Source: Alphaproteobacteria bacterium
Lineage (GTDB): Bacteria; Pseudomonadota; Alphaproteobacteria; Rs-D84
Assembly: GCA_017629245.1 (NCBI GenBank)
Contig: JAGBXO010000009.1
Coordinates: 1-38,255 of the forward strand
DNA length: 38,255 nt
Direction of reading: 5' to 3'
Shown here in pieces: positions 1-8,244 of the stretch. Numbering within the stretch: position 1 is the first letter of the stretch; the number at the start of each line of letters is the position of its first letter. A model generated the notes under the pieces. The model was not told the origin of the DNA and did no database searches. It was given only the letters and a program-made list of their open reading frames with translations. A program made the position numbers and the translations under genes.

Positions 1-1
1 T

Positions 2-1714
2 TCTGAACAACAGGCCGACGAAGAAGCAGAACAAGCAATGAAGGCATATCTGGCCACATTCCATTGCAACTATGGTGGCGGAATAAATGTACAGGGCGGG
101 GAAAAGGAAGTACAACTGCCCGGCGGTAATGAACTGATTAACTTATATGCTGAATATGTAAACCTGGCCAATAATTTGAAGGTACGCAAGGCAGCCCTGG
201 ATATGCGCCCAGGGATTGAGTCCGAAGCCATTCTGGACAGCGCGACCAGTGGACTATATGACGATGTTGCGATTGGTAAAACATCAGGTGCGTTTACATC
301 ATTGGCACGTGCGTTGATGGATCCTGAGGGCGAAGATGCCAAGGCCTGGGCGGCGCAAAAGGACGACAGTGCACAGAAGATGAAAACCGGCCTGACCATG
401 GCGGGCATTGGCGCCGTTGGTGGTGCGGTTGGCAATTTGCTGATAAACAAGAATTCAGAAAAAGAAAATTCTAAGGATATTTTAGATAAATACAAAGACG
501 ATGATTTGACGGGAAAGGTATCAAAAAGTCCAGATGGGAAATTGGTTGCAGAAGCTGTGAATCAAGAGAGCAAGCCTGAGACAGGAATTACGATCCGGGA
601 TGATAACCTGGGGCAGGAAACAAATATGGATCAGAAGCAAAATGGAACCTGGGTGCATATTGAAAAAAATTATGCAGTTGGATTTTATTGTGAAGATTTA
701 TTTAGCAAGGTTTATAAGTCGTGCTTTGCCATGAATAATGAAGACTATGCGCGTTTCCAGCAATCAAAGTTTTCAGAAATTACAAATAATGCGGAAAAGT
801 GCTATCAGGGGTTGGTAAATTGTAAGCAGGATTCGCATACTTTGGCAGGTACAGAAGAAGTCTGTATTCGCGCGGTTGCGTCTGAATTTAGTATTGATGT
901 ATCCGGGGCGAATAATGCGGACTGTACGGATAATTATAAGACAGACTTTACATGGGTCAGTCATATATTCCAGGAACAATCGACCGTAAATGCAGATGCA
1001 ACAGTTTCTGCACAGCCGGGGCAGATGATTGTGCAGTCGCCTGATCCAGATAATACGGGCAAGAGTGTTGAAACGGTTGTTGAAGAAACCCAGGAATCAA
1101 CCCCAAAACAAGATAATGTTGTTATGGAGCATGATGTTGGGAATAATGTAGATTATATAAAACGAATTGAAAATATTACAGATGCGGATGCGGCGTTTAA
1201 TAAGTTGGCACAGCAGTTTGGTAAAACACCAAGCAACGAAGTGAAGAATACATATGATGGTTTTGTTCAAAAGTGTAGGGAATATAATGGTGTTTTAAGT
1301 ATTGAGTTGGATACGCTAAGAAGCTATGAACGCGATATGTATCAAGTTCTGTGTTATTTCCCAGATTTAGATCAAACGCCCGATATTGTAAAGGTTGCGT
1401 ATGATACTGATAAACGCGTTTTCGATAACAGCGTGTCTATTAGTGAAGGAATCCGTTTATCAAAACAGGCGCCGTTCAAGGATACACAGTATAAGCAAAA
1501 TGAAGATAAATTTTGGCAGCGTTTGACCGAATTTAACTCAACCTGGAGTAATTCACGCAAGAATTGCAAGATACCAGAATTGCCCGGTTTATGGGCATGT
1601 ACAAAGTATAGCGCGATGATACGCATTCATGATAGGGATGGTAAAATGTATCTGGAAATGACCAGATATGAAAGACCAGGTGGAAATTCTGATAATTACT
1701 TTGTTGGTAAATAA
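2..1714 (+). CDS. Unrecognised envelope-like protein, 5' end missing
   Basis: The reading frame is open to the left window edge, so this is the 3' part of a longer gene; about 570 residues are visible. I do not recognise the family. The first 115 or so residues look helical and polar. They are followed by one Gly/Ala-rich hydrophobic segment (around residues 127-145 of the visible part), the only candidate membrane span. The remaining 400 residues are polar and carry many scattered cysteines (pairs such as YCEDLF..KSC, KCYQGLVNC and WAC). If this part lies in the periplasm, as I infer from one upstream membrane span, these could form disulfides. The gene ends directly at a strong terminator and converges on the unknown cassette at 1766-3879. 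It could belong to a secretion or surface structure, but nothing in the sequence proves that. Confidence 0.7.
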   Translation, partial: SEQQADEEAEQAMKAYLATFHCNYGGGINVQGGEKEVQLPGGNELINLYAEYVNLANNLKVRKAALDMRPGIESEAILDSATSGLYDDVAIGKTSGAFTSLARALMDPEGEDAKAWAAQKDDSAQKMKTGLTMAGIGAVGGAVGNLLINKNSEKENSKDILDKYKDDDLTGKVSKSPDGKLVAEAVNQESKPETGITIRDDNLGQETNMDQKQNGTWVHIEKNYAVGFYCEDLFSKVYKSCFAMNNEDYARFQQSKFSEITNNAEKCYQGLVNCKQDSHTLAGTEEVCIRAVASEFSIDVSGANNADCTDNYKTDFTWVSHIFQEQSTVNADATVSAQPGQMIVQSPDPDNTGKSVETVVEETQESTPKQDNVVMEHDVGNNVDYIKRIENITDADAAFNKLAQQFGKTPSNEVKNTYDGFVQKCREYNGVLSIELDTLRSYERDMYQVLCYFPDLDQTPDIVKVAYDTDKRVFDNSVSISEGIRLSKQAPFKDTQYKQNEDKFWQRLTEFNSTWSNSRKNCKIPELPGLWACTKYSAMIRIHDRDGKMYLEMTRYERPGGNSDNYFVGK

Positions 1715-1741
1715 AAAAATCCCCAAATGGGGATTTTTTTT
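1714..1741 (+). terminator. Intrinsic terminator
   Basis: The stem AAAAAATCCCC / GGGGATTTTTT with loop AAAT overlaps the stop codon of the upstream gene and is followed by a T run. The A run on the 5' side means it may also work for the minus-strand cassette ending at 1766. Confidence 0.85.
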
Positions 1742-1765
1742 ATAAGTGTTGTTATATTTTTTACT

Positions 1766-1984
1766 TTAATTCTGGGCCAGGCGCAAAATCATCTGGTTTA
1801 ATACCCATACGCGTACCGCAGATGACAGGTTTGTGCCAGGTGTGCGTGTATCATCGATTTCCCCAATTATCTGGGCAATCGGTTTGCCAAAGCGTATTGC
1901 CAATGCATGCAAGGCATCAATAAATTCAGGTTCCAGGGTGATGCTGGTTTGATGACCAGATAATGATACGGATATTTTTTTCAT
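1766..1984 (-). CDS. Ribbon-helix-helix protein, RHH_4-like
   Basis: A 72-residue protein. It starts with a short beta strand (MKKISVSLSGHQTSITLE), followed by two helices ending in NLSSAVRVWVLNQM. This pattern, with the NLSSA(L/V)RV(F/W)VL signature, matches the alphaproteobacterial RHH_4 ribbon-helix-helix family, whose members are short DNA-binding or presumed regulatory proteins. I chose the ATG at 1984 because the longer frame would run back into the upstream gene and because the protein starts directly on the RHH strand. It is the last gene of the cassette and begins 8 bases after the stop of the YrhA-like gene. It may be the cassette's own regulator (inference), comparable to the antitoxin-like position of many RHH proteins, but no obvious toxin sits next to it. 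Confidence 0.8.
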   Translation of the reverse strand: MKKISVSLSGHQTSITLEPEFIDALHALAIRFGKPIAQIIGEIDDTRTPGTNLSSAVRVWVLNQMILRLAQN

Positions 1985-1992
1985 TTCGTTTT

Positions 1993-2427
1993 CTATATTT
2001 TTCCTGCAATTAAACAATCTGTTAGGGCGCGATACATATCATCGTATTTGCGCAATGGGTTTAATGTTATGTTGTCCAGTAAATAAAATGCGCCAAATGC
2101 ATCAAATGCAAAATAAAATAAATCGTTGCGGCCAAATATTGTTTTGCCAATGGTCTTGCCCAGTGGGGAAATGTCGGCGTTTATTTGTAATATGCTGGGG
2201 GTGGGGTACAGGCCAGGACGCGCAATTTCATTTGGCCCAAATACGTACCCATTGCCCAGGTTTATGCCCGCAGATTTGGAATATAAATCAATTAAAGGTT
2301 GTGGAATTAGCGCATGTCTGCGTTGTTGCAATGATGCGTTGGTAAATGTTATTTGATTGGTCGTTGCAGGTGGTGCAAAAATTGCGCCACGCGATTTCAT
2401 TGCGGATAAAAATTCATCTGCTGTCAT
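1993..2427 (-). CDS. YrhA/SUKH-like (SMI1/KNR4 superfamily) protein
   Basis: A 144-residue soluble protein. The C-terminal half has the pattern of YrhA-type SUKH proteins: a strand pair containing IGKTIFGRNDLFYFAFDA, then FGAFYLLDNITLNPLRKYDDMYRAL and a final helix. The N-terminal half carries an LYSKSAGINLGNGYVFGP motif that resembles the partner-binding part of the fold. SUKH proteins are known as immunity proteins of contact-dependent toxins and as general partner-binding scaffolds. Here no toxin domain is recognisable beside it. It lies 19 bases downstream of the unknown gene at 2447-2953. The assignment rests on pattern similarity alone. Confidence 0.55.
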   Translation of the reverse strand: MTADEFLSAMKSRGAIFAPPATTNQITFTNASLQQRRHALIPQPLIDLYSKSAGINLGNGYVFGPNEIARPGLYPTPSILQINADISPLGKTIGKTIFGRNDLFYFAFDAFGAFYLLDNITLNPLRKYDDMYRALTDCLIAGKI

Positions 2428-2446
2428 TGTTTTTTATCCCCCGTGT

Positions 2447-2953
2447 TTAAAAGTCCCTGTCACTTGCAATCTGGGATGCGATTGTTTCGGTTAATCTGTC
2501 TTCGGTGCCGTTGCCTCCATCACCACCACCCAATGTTTGGGCAGGGTGGTACACTTTGTTCGGTGGGTTGGGCAACCATATTGTTTGGGCATCTGATTGG
2601 GCCATTATAAATCTGTCCATATTATATGCATGTGGAAATGTGCGACACATAAACATATTGTCGATTTCCAATTTGCCACCAAATGTTAGTGGAACACGCA
2701 GACGAAATGACATGTTCTCAGGCACACTGCGGCCCATAATAAGCCCCATAAAATCATCCTGGGGCAGGTTCATAAATGCCAATGTTTCAACAGAATCAGT
2801 TAGGGACAGCATAAATTCATGGCACAGTTCTTTGTATTTTGTAAACCAATCTGGTGATATAGCGCAGGAATGGGGGGCTATTTCCATGATAGGCATGTCT
2901 TTCATGCCCAGTTCTGCAATAAGTCTTTCTGCATTAGATTGGTTTAACTGCAT
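2447..2953 (-). CDS. Unrecognised 168-residue protein
   Basis: I do not recognise the family. It has no signal peptide or membrane segment. The first 130 residues look globular (hydrophobic strands around FMGLIMGRS and FRLRVPLTFGG). The last 40 residues are a Gly/Asp-rich tail with GGGDGGNG followed by a polar helix, so the C terminus is probably flexible. The ATG at 2953 shares its A with the TGA stop of the upstream membrane-protein gene (TGATG), so translation of the two is probably coupled and their products may act together. A TTG one codon earlier is less likely as the start. Confidence 0.7.
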   Translation of the reverse strand: MQLNQSNAERLIAELGMKDMPIMEIAPHSCAISPDWFTKYKELCHEFMLSLTDSVETLAFMNLPQDDFMGLIMGRSVPENMSFRLRVPLTFGGKLEIDNMFMCRTFPHAYNMDRFIMAQSDAQTIWLPNPPNKVYHPAQTLGGGDGGNGTEDRLTETIASQIASDRDF

Positions 2954-3879
2954 CAAATTTTCCCTAGGTATTCAACCACAGTGGACATGTATGACGAGAA
3001 TGCATCAAAGTTTTCAGCATCATCTGGGTCCAGTGGCGGATTGCTGTGTTGTTCCATATAGTTGCGTAATGAATCCGTGCTGTCAAATGTTAAAATTTCG
3101 GGGGCGGTTGGTGTGGCGGCGTCAGGTGCAGATATGATAAAGCCATTTACAGTGATTTCTATATCATCTAATGTATCTGAAAATATTTGTTGCATTTTGT
3201 CAATTACTGTCTGTATTGCATCTGTGGTTATGCCGATGCCACCAATCCATACGGTTTCATTTGCGCCAATGGCTAACAGAGAAATAGGTGTGTTGATGCG
3301 TGGTGTTGGCTTAATAGTATACCCCGTTGATTCAAATATTTCACGCAATTCAGGATTGTCAACGGGCGCCTGTTGTGGGGTGGGTATGGTTGGGGCAACA
3401 GGTGCAGTTGGTGAAAATGTTGCGCCACTGGGTGGTGCGGTAAATATTTGTGTGTTTTCGGGTGCCGGCGTACCCATATTTAGTCGTGGTGGACGCGCCA
3501 GGTTTATTTCAGGAATTGCAGGTGTGGGTTGGGGCGTGGTTTGCGTAGGCGTTGTTGCAGTGGCTGTTTTATTTGTAGGGGTTAGTTGTGGGGCAGGTGC
3601 GGTTTTTTTTATGTCGCGTGTCGGCAGAGTGATTTTTCGTAAACGCGGACGCACCAACATATACAGTCCAAACATGGTTATAACAACAGATGCAATAATT
3701 GATATGTAGAATGCACCGGAAACCGGTGTTTGTGTGGCCTGCATATATGCCAGGTGACGCCAATGCGCACCAGAAAATATATTAAAACCAAATCGTATGT
3801 TAAACCAAAAGCATGCGACCAGGGTTGATGCAGTTAACCATAATATGGCCAATAAAATTTTATCAAGTTTATTATTCAT
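2953..3879 (-). CDS. Two-span membrane protein with Pro-rich linker
   Basis: 308 residues from the ATG at 3879. The longer frame would start in the short divergent intergenic region. Two hydrophobic segments (about residues 8-28 and 53-75) flank a short loop. Next comes a basic stretch (RPRLRKI) and a roughly 100-residue Pro/Thr/Ala-rich linker. A globular C-terminal domain of about 110 residues begins near ISLLAIGANETVWIGG and ends in acidic, helical sequence. This resembles an inner-membrane anchor that displays a soluble domain through a long disordered spacer. I cannot name the family. It is the first gene of the minus-strand cassette and is translationally coupled to the next one. Secretion or conjugation apparatus proteins often share this architecture, but this is not evidence of function. 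Confidence 0.7.
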   Translation of the reverse strand: MNNKLDKILLAILWLTASTLVACFWFNIRFGFNIFSGAHWRHLAYMQATQTPVSGAFYISIIASVVITMFGLYMLVRPRLRKITLPTRDIKKTAPAPQLTPTNKTATATTPTQTTPQPTPAIPEINLARPPRLNMGTPAPENTQIFTAPPSGATFSPTAPVAPTIPTPQQAPVDNPELREIFESTGYTIKPTPRINTPISLLAIGANETVWIGGIGITTDAIQTVIDKMQQIFSDTLDDIEITVNGFIISAPDAATPTAPEILTFDSTDSLRNYMEQHSNPPLDPDDAENFDAFSSYMSTVVEYLGKI

Positions 3880-3923
3880 AACATTTTTAATTGTATCATA
3901 TTTATGATAAACTAAAAAGCACA

Positions 3924-4598
3924 ATGATTAATAAAAATGAACTTTTGAAACAATTGGATGGTAAAACAGGGCTGTGGTGTGGGGCAGATGTTGAGGGGGC
4001 TGATTTAGCCCAGGCGATCGGTATTTTGACAGAGCAGGGAATTGCTAATTTGTCCGTGGTGCCAGGTGCAGTTGCAACGGTATGGCCATGGCTGGAAGAT
4101 AAAAATATCAAGATCTATGCGCGGTTTTATTTGTCTGAAAAACGTGTTACGGAAAAACAGATTTCTGATATTACTGTGCGTATTAATAATGCACTGCGAC
4201 AGGGGGCGTGTGGTGCACAAATTTTCCTGCGGGCGGGTGCGTTGCCGGGATTGGTTGACCAGACCTATGTTGTGCGTGATGATTTGTTCTTTGACAAGGA
4301 TTTATCAATTGGGTTGGATATTGCGGATATTGATGCAAATGATTGGGGTATGATATTTGAAAACCTGCGCAAGATTAATGCAACATCCGTAGTGTTTGTT
4401 TTTACAAATGATACTGGTGATAAATCTGACTTTGTTGGGCGGATTTATGGTATGCTGAATGCATGGAGTGCGGAAAATAAATTTGACCTACATTTCGCAT
4501 TTGGCCCGAATTTCATGCGTATAGAGCAGGCACAACGTCTGGTGCAAAGTGTTCAGCCGGCACTGAATAACAGACTGAAAATTTGGGTTAATTATTAA
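3924..4598 (+). CDS. Unrecognised alpha/beta protein, possibly TIM-barrel-like
   Basis: 224 residues from the ATG at 3924; an upstream in-frame start at 3891 lies in the likely promoter. Short hydrophobic strands alternate regularly with helices: GLWCGADVEG, NLSVVPG, IKIYARFYL, GAQIFLRAG, LSIGLDIAD, SVVFVFTND, FDLHFAFGP. That alternation and the length suggest a (beta/alpha)-barrel such as an aldolase-type fold. I see no catalytic motif that would identify a reaction. The gene is divergent from the membrane-protein cassette with only 44 bases between starts. Its last four bases overlap the end of the convergent trmB gene. Confidence 0.65.
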   Translation: MINKNELLKQLDGKTGLWCGADVEGADLAQAIGILTEQGIANLSVVPGAVATVWPWLEDKNIKIYARFYLSEKRVTEKQISDITVRINNALRQGACGAQIFLRAGALPGLVDQTYVVRDDLFFDKDLSIGLDIADIDANDWGMIFENLRKINATSVVFVFTNDTGDKSDFVGRIYGMLNAWSAENKFDLHFAFGPNFMRIEQAQRLVQSVQPALNNRLKIWVNY

Positions 4599-5215
4599 TT
4601 GTGTAATATCAGGTATTTTGGCGAATCGGTGCCGGCTTTGTTTTTGTGTTGATATCGTGTTTGGATTATTTCCATGTCGGGAATTGTCGCAGACAGCGTT
4701 GTTGATTTAATCTGTTCCAGTATCCAATCAAAGTATTCCCAATGGTCTGTGCCAATTATGATTTCACCGTTATCAGCCAGATATTTTGACAGGGTGTTCA
4801 GAAAGTCTGCGGATAATAATCTGCGTTTTTCATGTCGGGCCTTGGGCCAGGGGTCGGGGTGCAGAACCCAGATTTGTTCAAATTTCGAATCGGTTGCGCG
4901 CAGGAAATCGCGCACATCATCTGGCCAAATGCGAATGCCGGCATATTCATCCAGAACGCAATTTGTTTTTTCGTCTGTTATCGCAGACAACAGGGATGCG
5001 ACCCCATTCATAAATGGTTCGGCGCCAACAATGATTTTTCCCGGATTTGTGCGCGCCAGGTCGCGTACATGTTCGCCTGCGCCAAAGCCAATTTCCAAAA
5101 TATCGCCATGCGTGGGGCGCAATGTTGGCAACAGATTGTCAATTAATGCAGATTGACGAAGTGATAATTTTTTGCCGTGACGGCGACCAAATGTTCTTAT
5201 TTCTTGTTTTTCCAT
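4595..5215 (-). CDS. trmB: tRNA (guanine-N7-)-methyltransferase
   Basis: TrmB methylates G46 in the variable loop of tRNAs, using S-adenosylmethionine. The 206-residue protein starts with the basic FGRRHGKKLS segment. It has the SAM-binding loop ILEIGFGAGEHV at about residues 39-50 and the acidic GAEPFMNGV strand end. The family signature LHPDPWPKARHEKRRL lies at about residues 118-133, and a C-terminal GTDHWEYFDWIL segment follows. Length and motifs match full-length TrmB. It is transcribed opposite to the GNAT gene, with 48 bases between the two start codons. Confidence 0.95.
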   Translation of the reverse strand: MEKQEIRTFGRRHGKKLSLRQSALIDNLLPTLRPTHGDILEIGFGAGEHVRDLARTNPGKIIVGAEPFMNGVASLLSAITDEKTNCVLDEYAGIRIWPDDVRDFLRATDSKFEQIWVLHPDPWPKARHEKRRLLSADFLNTLSKYLADNGEIIIGTDHWEYFDWILEQIKSTTLSATIPDMEIIQTRYQHKNKAGTDSPKYLILHN

Positions 5216-5263
5216 AGTTTTAGTATAGAATTGACTTTAATAAAACACAAGGAATATATAGAT

Positions 5264-5824
5264 ATGGCGAAGTATCCAAAGGAAATAAGTATAGAAAAAC
5301 CAAACTTTTGTTTGCGTAAACCTGGGGCTGAGTTTTCTGTGGCGCGTGATGTATTTTTGGCGGTGGACAGAAATCGTGATTTCTTTCGGCCTTGGCTGGG
5401 GTGGATTGATTTTGTAAAAAGCCCCGAAGATGAATTTAGTGTTGTTCAGTCTGTGGCAAAAGAAGATGTGTGCAAATATTTTATTTATTGGTATATGCGT
5501 TTAGTTGGTATGGTTGGTGTTGTGCGTGAAGACAAATCTAATCGTACGATGGAAATTGGGTATTGGTTGTCGCAGGATGTGAATGGAAATGGTGTCATGA
5601 GTCAGGCTGTGAGGCAGGTTCAGGATTTATGCTTTAAACACGGTGATGCAAATCGTGTTGAAATTCGCTGTGCGACAAACAATTTGCTGTCACGCAGGGT
5701 TCCAGAAAGATTGGGGTATACACAAGAAGGGATTTTGCGTTCAGCAGAGGTCTTGCGCCCAGGTGTTGTGCATGATATTGTGGTTTATTCAAAATTAAAA
5801 TCAGAATGGGAAAAAGGAAAGTAA
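5264..5824 (+). CDS. GNAT acetyltransferase, RimJ/RimL-like
   Basis: 186 residues from the ATG at 5264, which has AAGGAA a short distance upstream; longer frames run into the trmB promoter region. The fold pattern is that of RimL-type N-acetyltransferases. An N-terminal strand (FCLRKPG) is followed by FRPWLGWID, then the central strand pair ending in MEIGYWLS. The acetyl-CoA loop lies around DVNGNGVMSQAV, and the typical end has RRVPERLGYTQEGILR. Family members acetylate N termini of ribosomal proteins or small molecules; the substrate here cannot be read from sequence. The next gene, gltX, begins two bases after the stop, so the two are probably co-transcribed. Confidence 0.88.
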   Translation: MAKYPKEISIEKPNFCLRKPGAEFSVARDVFLAVDRNRDFFRPWLGWIDFVKSPEDEFSVVQSVAKEDVCKYFIYWYMRLVGMVGVVREDKSNRTMEIGYWLSQDVNGNGVMSQAVRQVQDLCFKHGDANRVEIRCATNNLLSRRVPERLGYTQEGILRSAEVLRPGVVHDIVVYSKLKSEWEKGK

Positions 5825-5825
5825 T

Positions 5826-7403
5826 ATGCGAAATGGTTTATCAAAAGATTTAATTGCACGTGTGTTGGGCAGTGCGCCAAAGTATACAATTGAACAACTG
5901 GAAGAAAAGTTTCCACAACGCAATTTGCCAGATGGCGCGTTTGTGACACGATTTGCACCCAGTCCAACAGGATATATGCATATTGGGGGATTATATGGCG
6001 CGCTGATAGATTGTAAATTGGCCCAGCAATCAAATGGAGTGTTTATGTTGCGTATTGAAGATACGGATACAAAACGCGAAGTGCAAGATGCGGTAAAAAT
6101 AATAGAAGAATCTATGCAGCGATTTGGGCTGAATTATAATAATGTTCCAGAATATGGGCCGTATTATCAATCGCAACGCAAAGATATTTATCACAGTGTT
6201 GTTGCAGAATTACTGGCGACAGGTCGTGCGTATCCGTGTTTCTTGGGGGTTGCCGATATGGAACAAATTCGTGAAAATCAAAAGGCTGCGGGATTTGCAA
6301 CGGGGATTTATGGTGAGTTTGCGCGCGACAGGGATTTGACCGAAGAAGAAATTATGGCACATTTGGATAATGGATTGGTTCCGTCAATTCGCCTGTATTC
6401 GGTTGGTAATCCAGAACAAAGAATTTTTTGCAAGGATGCGGTTCGGGGCTCAATTGGGTTTCCAGAAAATAATGAAGATATTGTTTTAATTAAATCAAAT
6501 GATGGGTTGCCAACATATCACTTTGCACATTTATGTGACGATCATTTTATGCGTACGACACATGTTATTCGTGGTGAAGAATGGTTGCCATCTTTGCCGT
6601 TACATGTGCAACTGTTTCGTATGATGGGTTGGAATGCGCCATTATATATTCACACTTCAACCATTGATAAGATTGATGAAGAATCAGGTAAACAACGCAA
6701 GTTGTCAAAGCGCAAGGACCCTGAGGCAAATGTTGCGTTCTTTTTAGAGGCGGGATGGCCGGTAGAATCTGTGATTGAATATTTGGGAAATATTGCCGCG
6801 TCTGGGTATGAAGAAGCCAAAATGAAAGGGCAGGTTAAGTCTTTCTGGGATTATGAAATGCGTGCAAAGAAAATACCAATGTCGGGCGCGTTGTTTGATA
6901 TGAAAAAACTGGAATGGTGGGCGAAAGAGTTTATTGGTTCTTTGCCTGTGCCAGAATTGGTTGCGCGTGTTGTGTGTTGGGCAAATGAATATGGGACGGA
7001 CGCAAATAAAATGCAGGTTGCAGATGTTAACTATCTGACAGGTGTTCTGGGTATTGAACGCGATAATCCAAAGCGTGTGCGCAAGGACTTTATTACTTGG
7101 TCTCAGACATTGGAAAATGTTGCGTTCTTCTGGGATGAATTATTTGTGGCAAATACAGAATATGAATTTAATAAAGATGTTTTAAATGCCTTTTTGGAAA
7201 CATATAATCCGGCCGATGATAAAGATACATGGTGGGCAAAAATTGTTGCAGTGGCAGAATCATTGGGCGTTAAAAATGGTGATGTGGCGATGAATCTGCG
7301 TGTGGCATTGTCGGGGCGCACAAATACGCCGGATTTGTATTCAATAATGTCGGTTATGGGTGGGGCGCGTGTAATTGACAGAATTCAAAAGGTGATAAAA
7401 TGA
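5826..7403 (+). CDS. gltX: Glutamyl-tRNA synthetase, clostridial type
   Basis: A class I aminoacyl-tRNA synthetase that charges tRNA-Glu. The HIGH motif is MHIGG (residues 51-55) after TRFAPSPTG. LRIEDTD follows at about 75-81, and the KMSKS equivalent is KLSKRKD (residues 292-298). The protein has 525 residues, with about 38 before the Rossmann fold containing FPQRNLPDGAFVTRFAPS. This N-terminal extension, and the KLSKRKDPEA and VIEYLGNIA context, recall the clostridial branch of GluRS rather than the usual alphaproteobacterial enzymes (inference from remembered sequences). The RBS AAAGGAAAG lies in the end of the preceding GNAT gene. The stop overlaps the next start as ATGA. Confidence 0.95.
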   Translation: MRNGLSKDLIARVLGSAPKYTIEQLEEKFPQRNLPDGAFVTRFAPSPTGYMHIGGLYGALIDCKLAQQSNGVFMLRIEDTDTKREVQDAVKIIEESMQRFGLNYNNVPEYGPYYQSQRKDIYHSVVAELLATGRAYPCFLGVADMEQIRENQKAAGFATGIYGEFARDRDLTEEEIMAHLDNGLVPSIRLYSVGNPEQRIFCKDAVRGSIGFPENNEDIVLIKSNDGLPTYHFAHLCDDHFMRTTHVIRGEEWLPSLPLHVQLFRMMGWNAPLYIHTSTIDKIDEESGKQRKLSKRKDPEANVAFFLEAGWPVESVIEYLGNIAASGYEEAKMKGQVKSFWDYEMRAKKIPMSGALFDMKKLEWWAKEFIGSLPVPELVARVVCWANEYGTDANKMQVADVNYLTGVLGIERDNPKRVRKDFITWSQTLENVAFFWDELFVANTEYEFNKDVLNAFLETYNPADDKDTWWAKIVAVAESLGVKNGDVAMNLRVALSGRTNTPDLYSIMSVMGGARVIDRIQKVIK

Positions 7404-8137
7404 CAAGTGAAAAACGGGCGCGGATACGCGCAGTAAAAAAAGATGAACATGGGTCGCGCCTGTTAAAGGTCTTGCGTGCAACGGGTCTGTTTCGTTGGGA
7501 AAAGCCCAGCACGCACGCAGAAGAGGTTGTTAATATCTTGACCCATGGAATTGGTATTGGGCTGGCGATTGCGGCATTAACACTGTTGGTTGTGTTTGCA
7601 GGAATCAAAGGCAATGCGTGGGCGATTGTGTCGTGTGCGATTTTTGGCGTGACGATGATAACGCTGTATTTTGGGTCAACAATGTGTCATGCGACAATTG
7701 GTAAAAAACATGAATGCTTTTTTGAAGTGTGGGACAGTGTTGCAATTTATGCGTTGATTGCGGGGACCTATACTCCGTTTTTGTTGGTAAATCTGCGCGG
7801 GATTATTGGTTGGATTGTGTTTGGAATACTGTGGGCGATTGTATTGTTTGGGTCATACATGAAAATCCGTAATCCAAAACAACAACCAAAATGGATGGTT
7901 GGCTTATATGTTGCGATGGGGTGGACGCTGTTGTTTATATTGCCGGCAATGATTAGGAATATCCCAGAACGCGGGTTGTGGTTTATATTGGCGGGTGGTC
8001 TGTCATACACGATTGGTGTGATATTCTATCTGTGGCGGCGTATGAAGTTTTCGCATGCGGTTTGGCACCTGTTTGTGATTGGGGGAACGGTTTGTTTCTT
8101 TTTCGCAGTGTTGTTCGGGTGTATTTTGGATTTGTAA
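7400..8137 (+). CDS. Hemolysin III / TrhA family membrane protein
   Basis: 245 residues with about seven hydrophobic segments after a basic N-terminal region of about 35 residues. The PAQR/HlyIII hallmarks are present: E..N..THG near residue 40, SxxCHATIG near residue 94, D....YALIAGTYTPF near residue 113, and the C-terminal HAVWHLFV. These conserved Ser, His and Asp residues are thought to bind a metal within the membrane. Bacterial members are linked to membrane-energetics homeostasis; the hemolysin name is historical. The start overlaps the gltX stop by ATGA, so translation is coupled, though I see no functional reason for this pairing. Confidence 0.9.
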   Translation: MTSEKRARIRAVKKDEHGSRLLKVLRATGLFRWEKPSTHAEEVVNILTHGIGIGLAIAALTLLVVFAGIKGNAWAIVSCAIFGVTMITLYFGSTMCHATIGKKHECFFEVWDSVAIYALIAGTYTPFLLVNLRGIIGWIVFGILWAIVLFGSYMKIRNPKQQPKWMVGLYVAMGWTLLFILPAMIRNIPERGLWFILAGGLSYTIGVIFYLWRRMKFSHAVWHLFVIGGTVCFFFAVLFGCILDL

Positions 8138-8163
8138 AAGGTGGCGTTGGAAAGTCTGGAAAA

Positions 8164-8193
8164 TAAAGGGGAAAATGTTTATTTTCCCTTTAC
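8164..8193 (+). terminator. Probable intrinsic terminator
   Basis: AAAGGGGAAAAT and ATTTTCCCTTT form a long A/T-rich stem around the loop GTTT, with one G-T pair. The trailing T run is short and interrupted, so efficiency is uncertain. It separates the gltX unit from the yajC-secDF unit. Confidence 0.55.
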
Positions 8194-8244
8194 TTTTATG
8201 TTCTGATTTATTATTGTGCCTTTATTAAAGTAAGGAGAATTTTT

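Noticed and set aside
2505..3709. Two long plus-strand open frames opposite the minus-strand cassette
   Set aside because: They mirror the reverse complement of the minus genes. The minus frames have coupled starts, plausible domains and a Pro-rich linker that explains the antisense openness.
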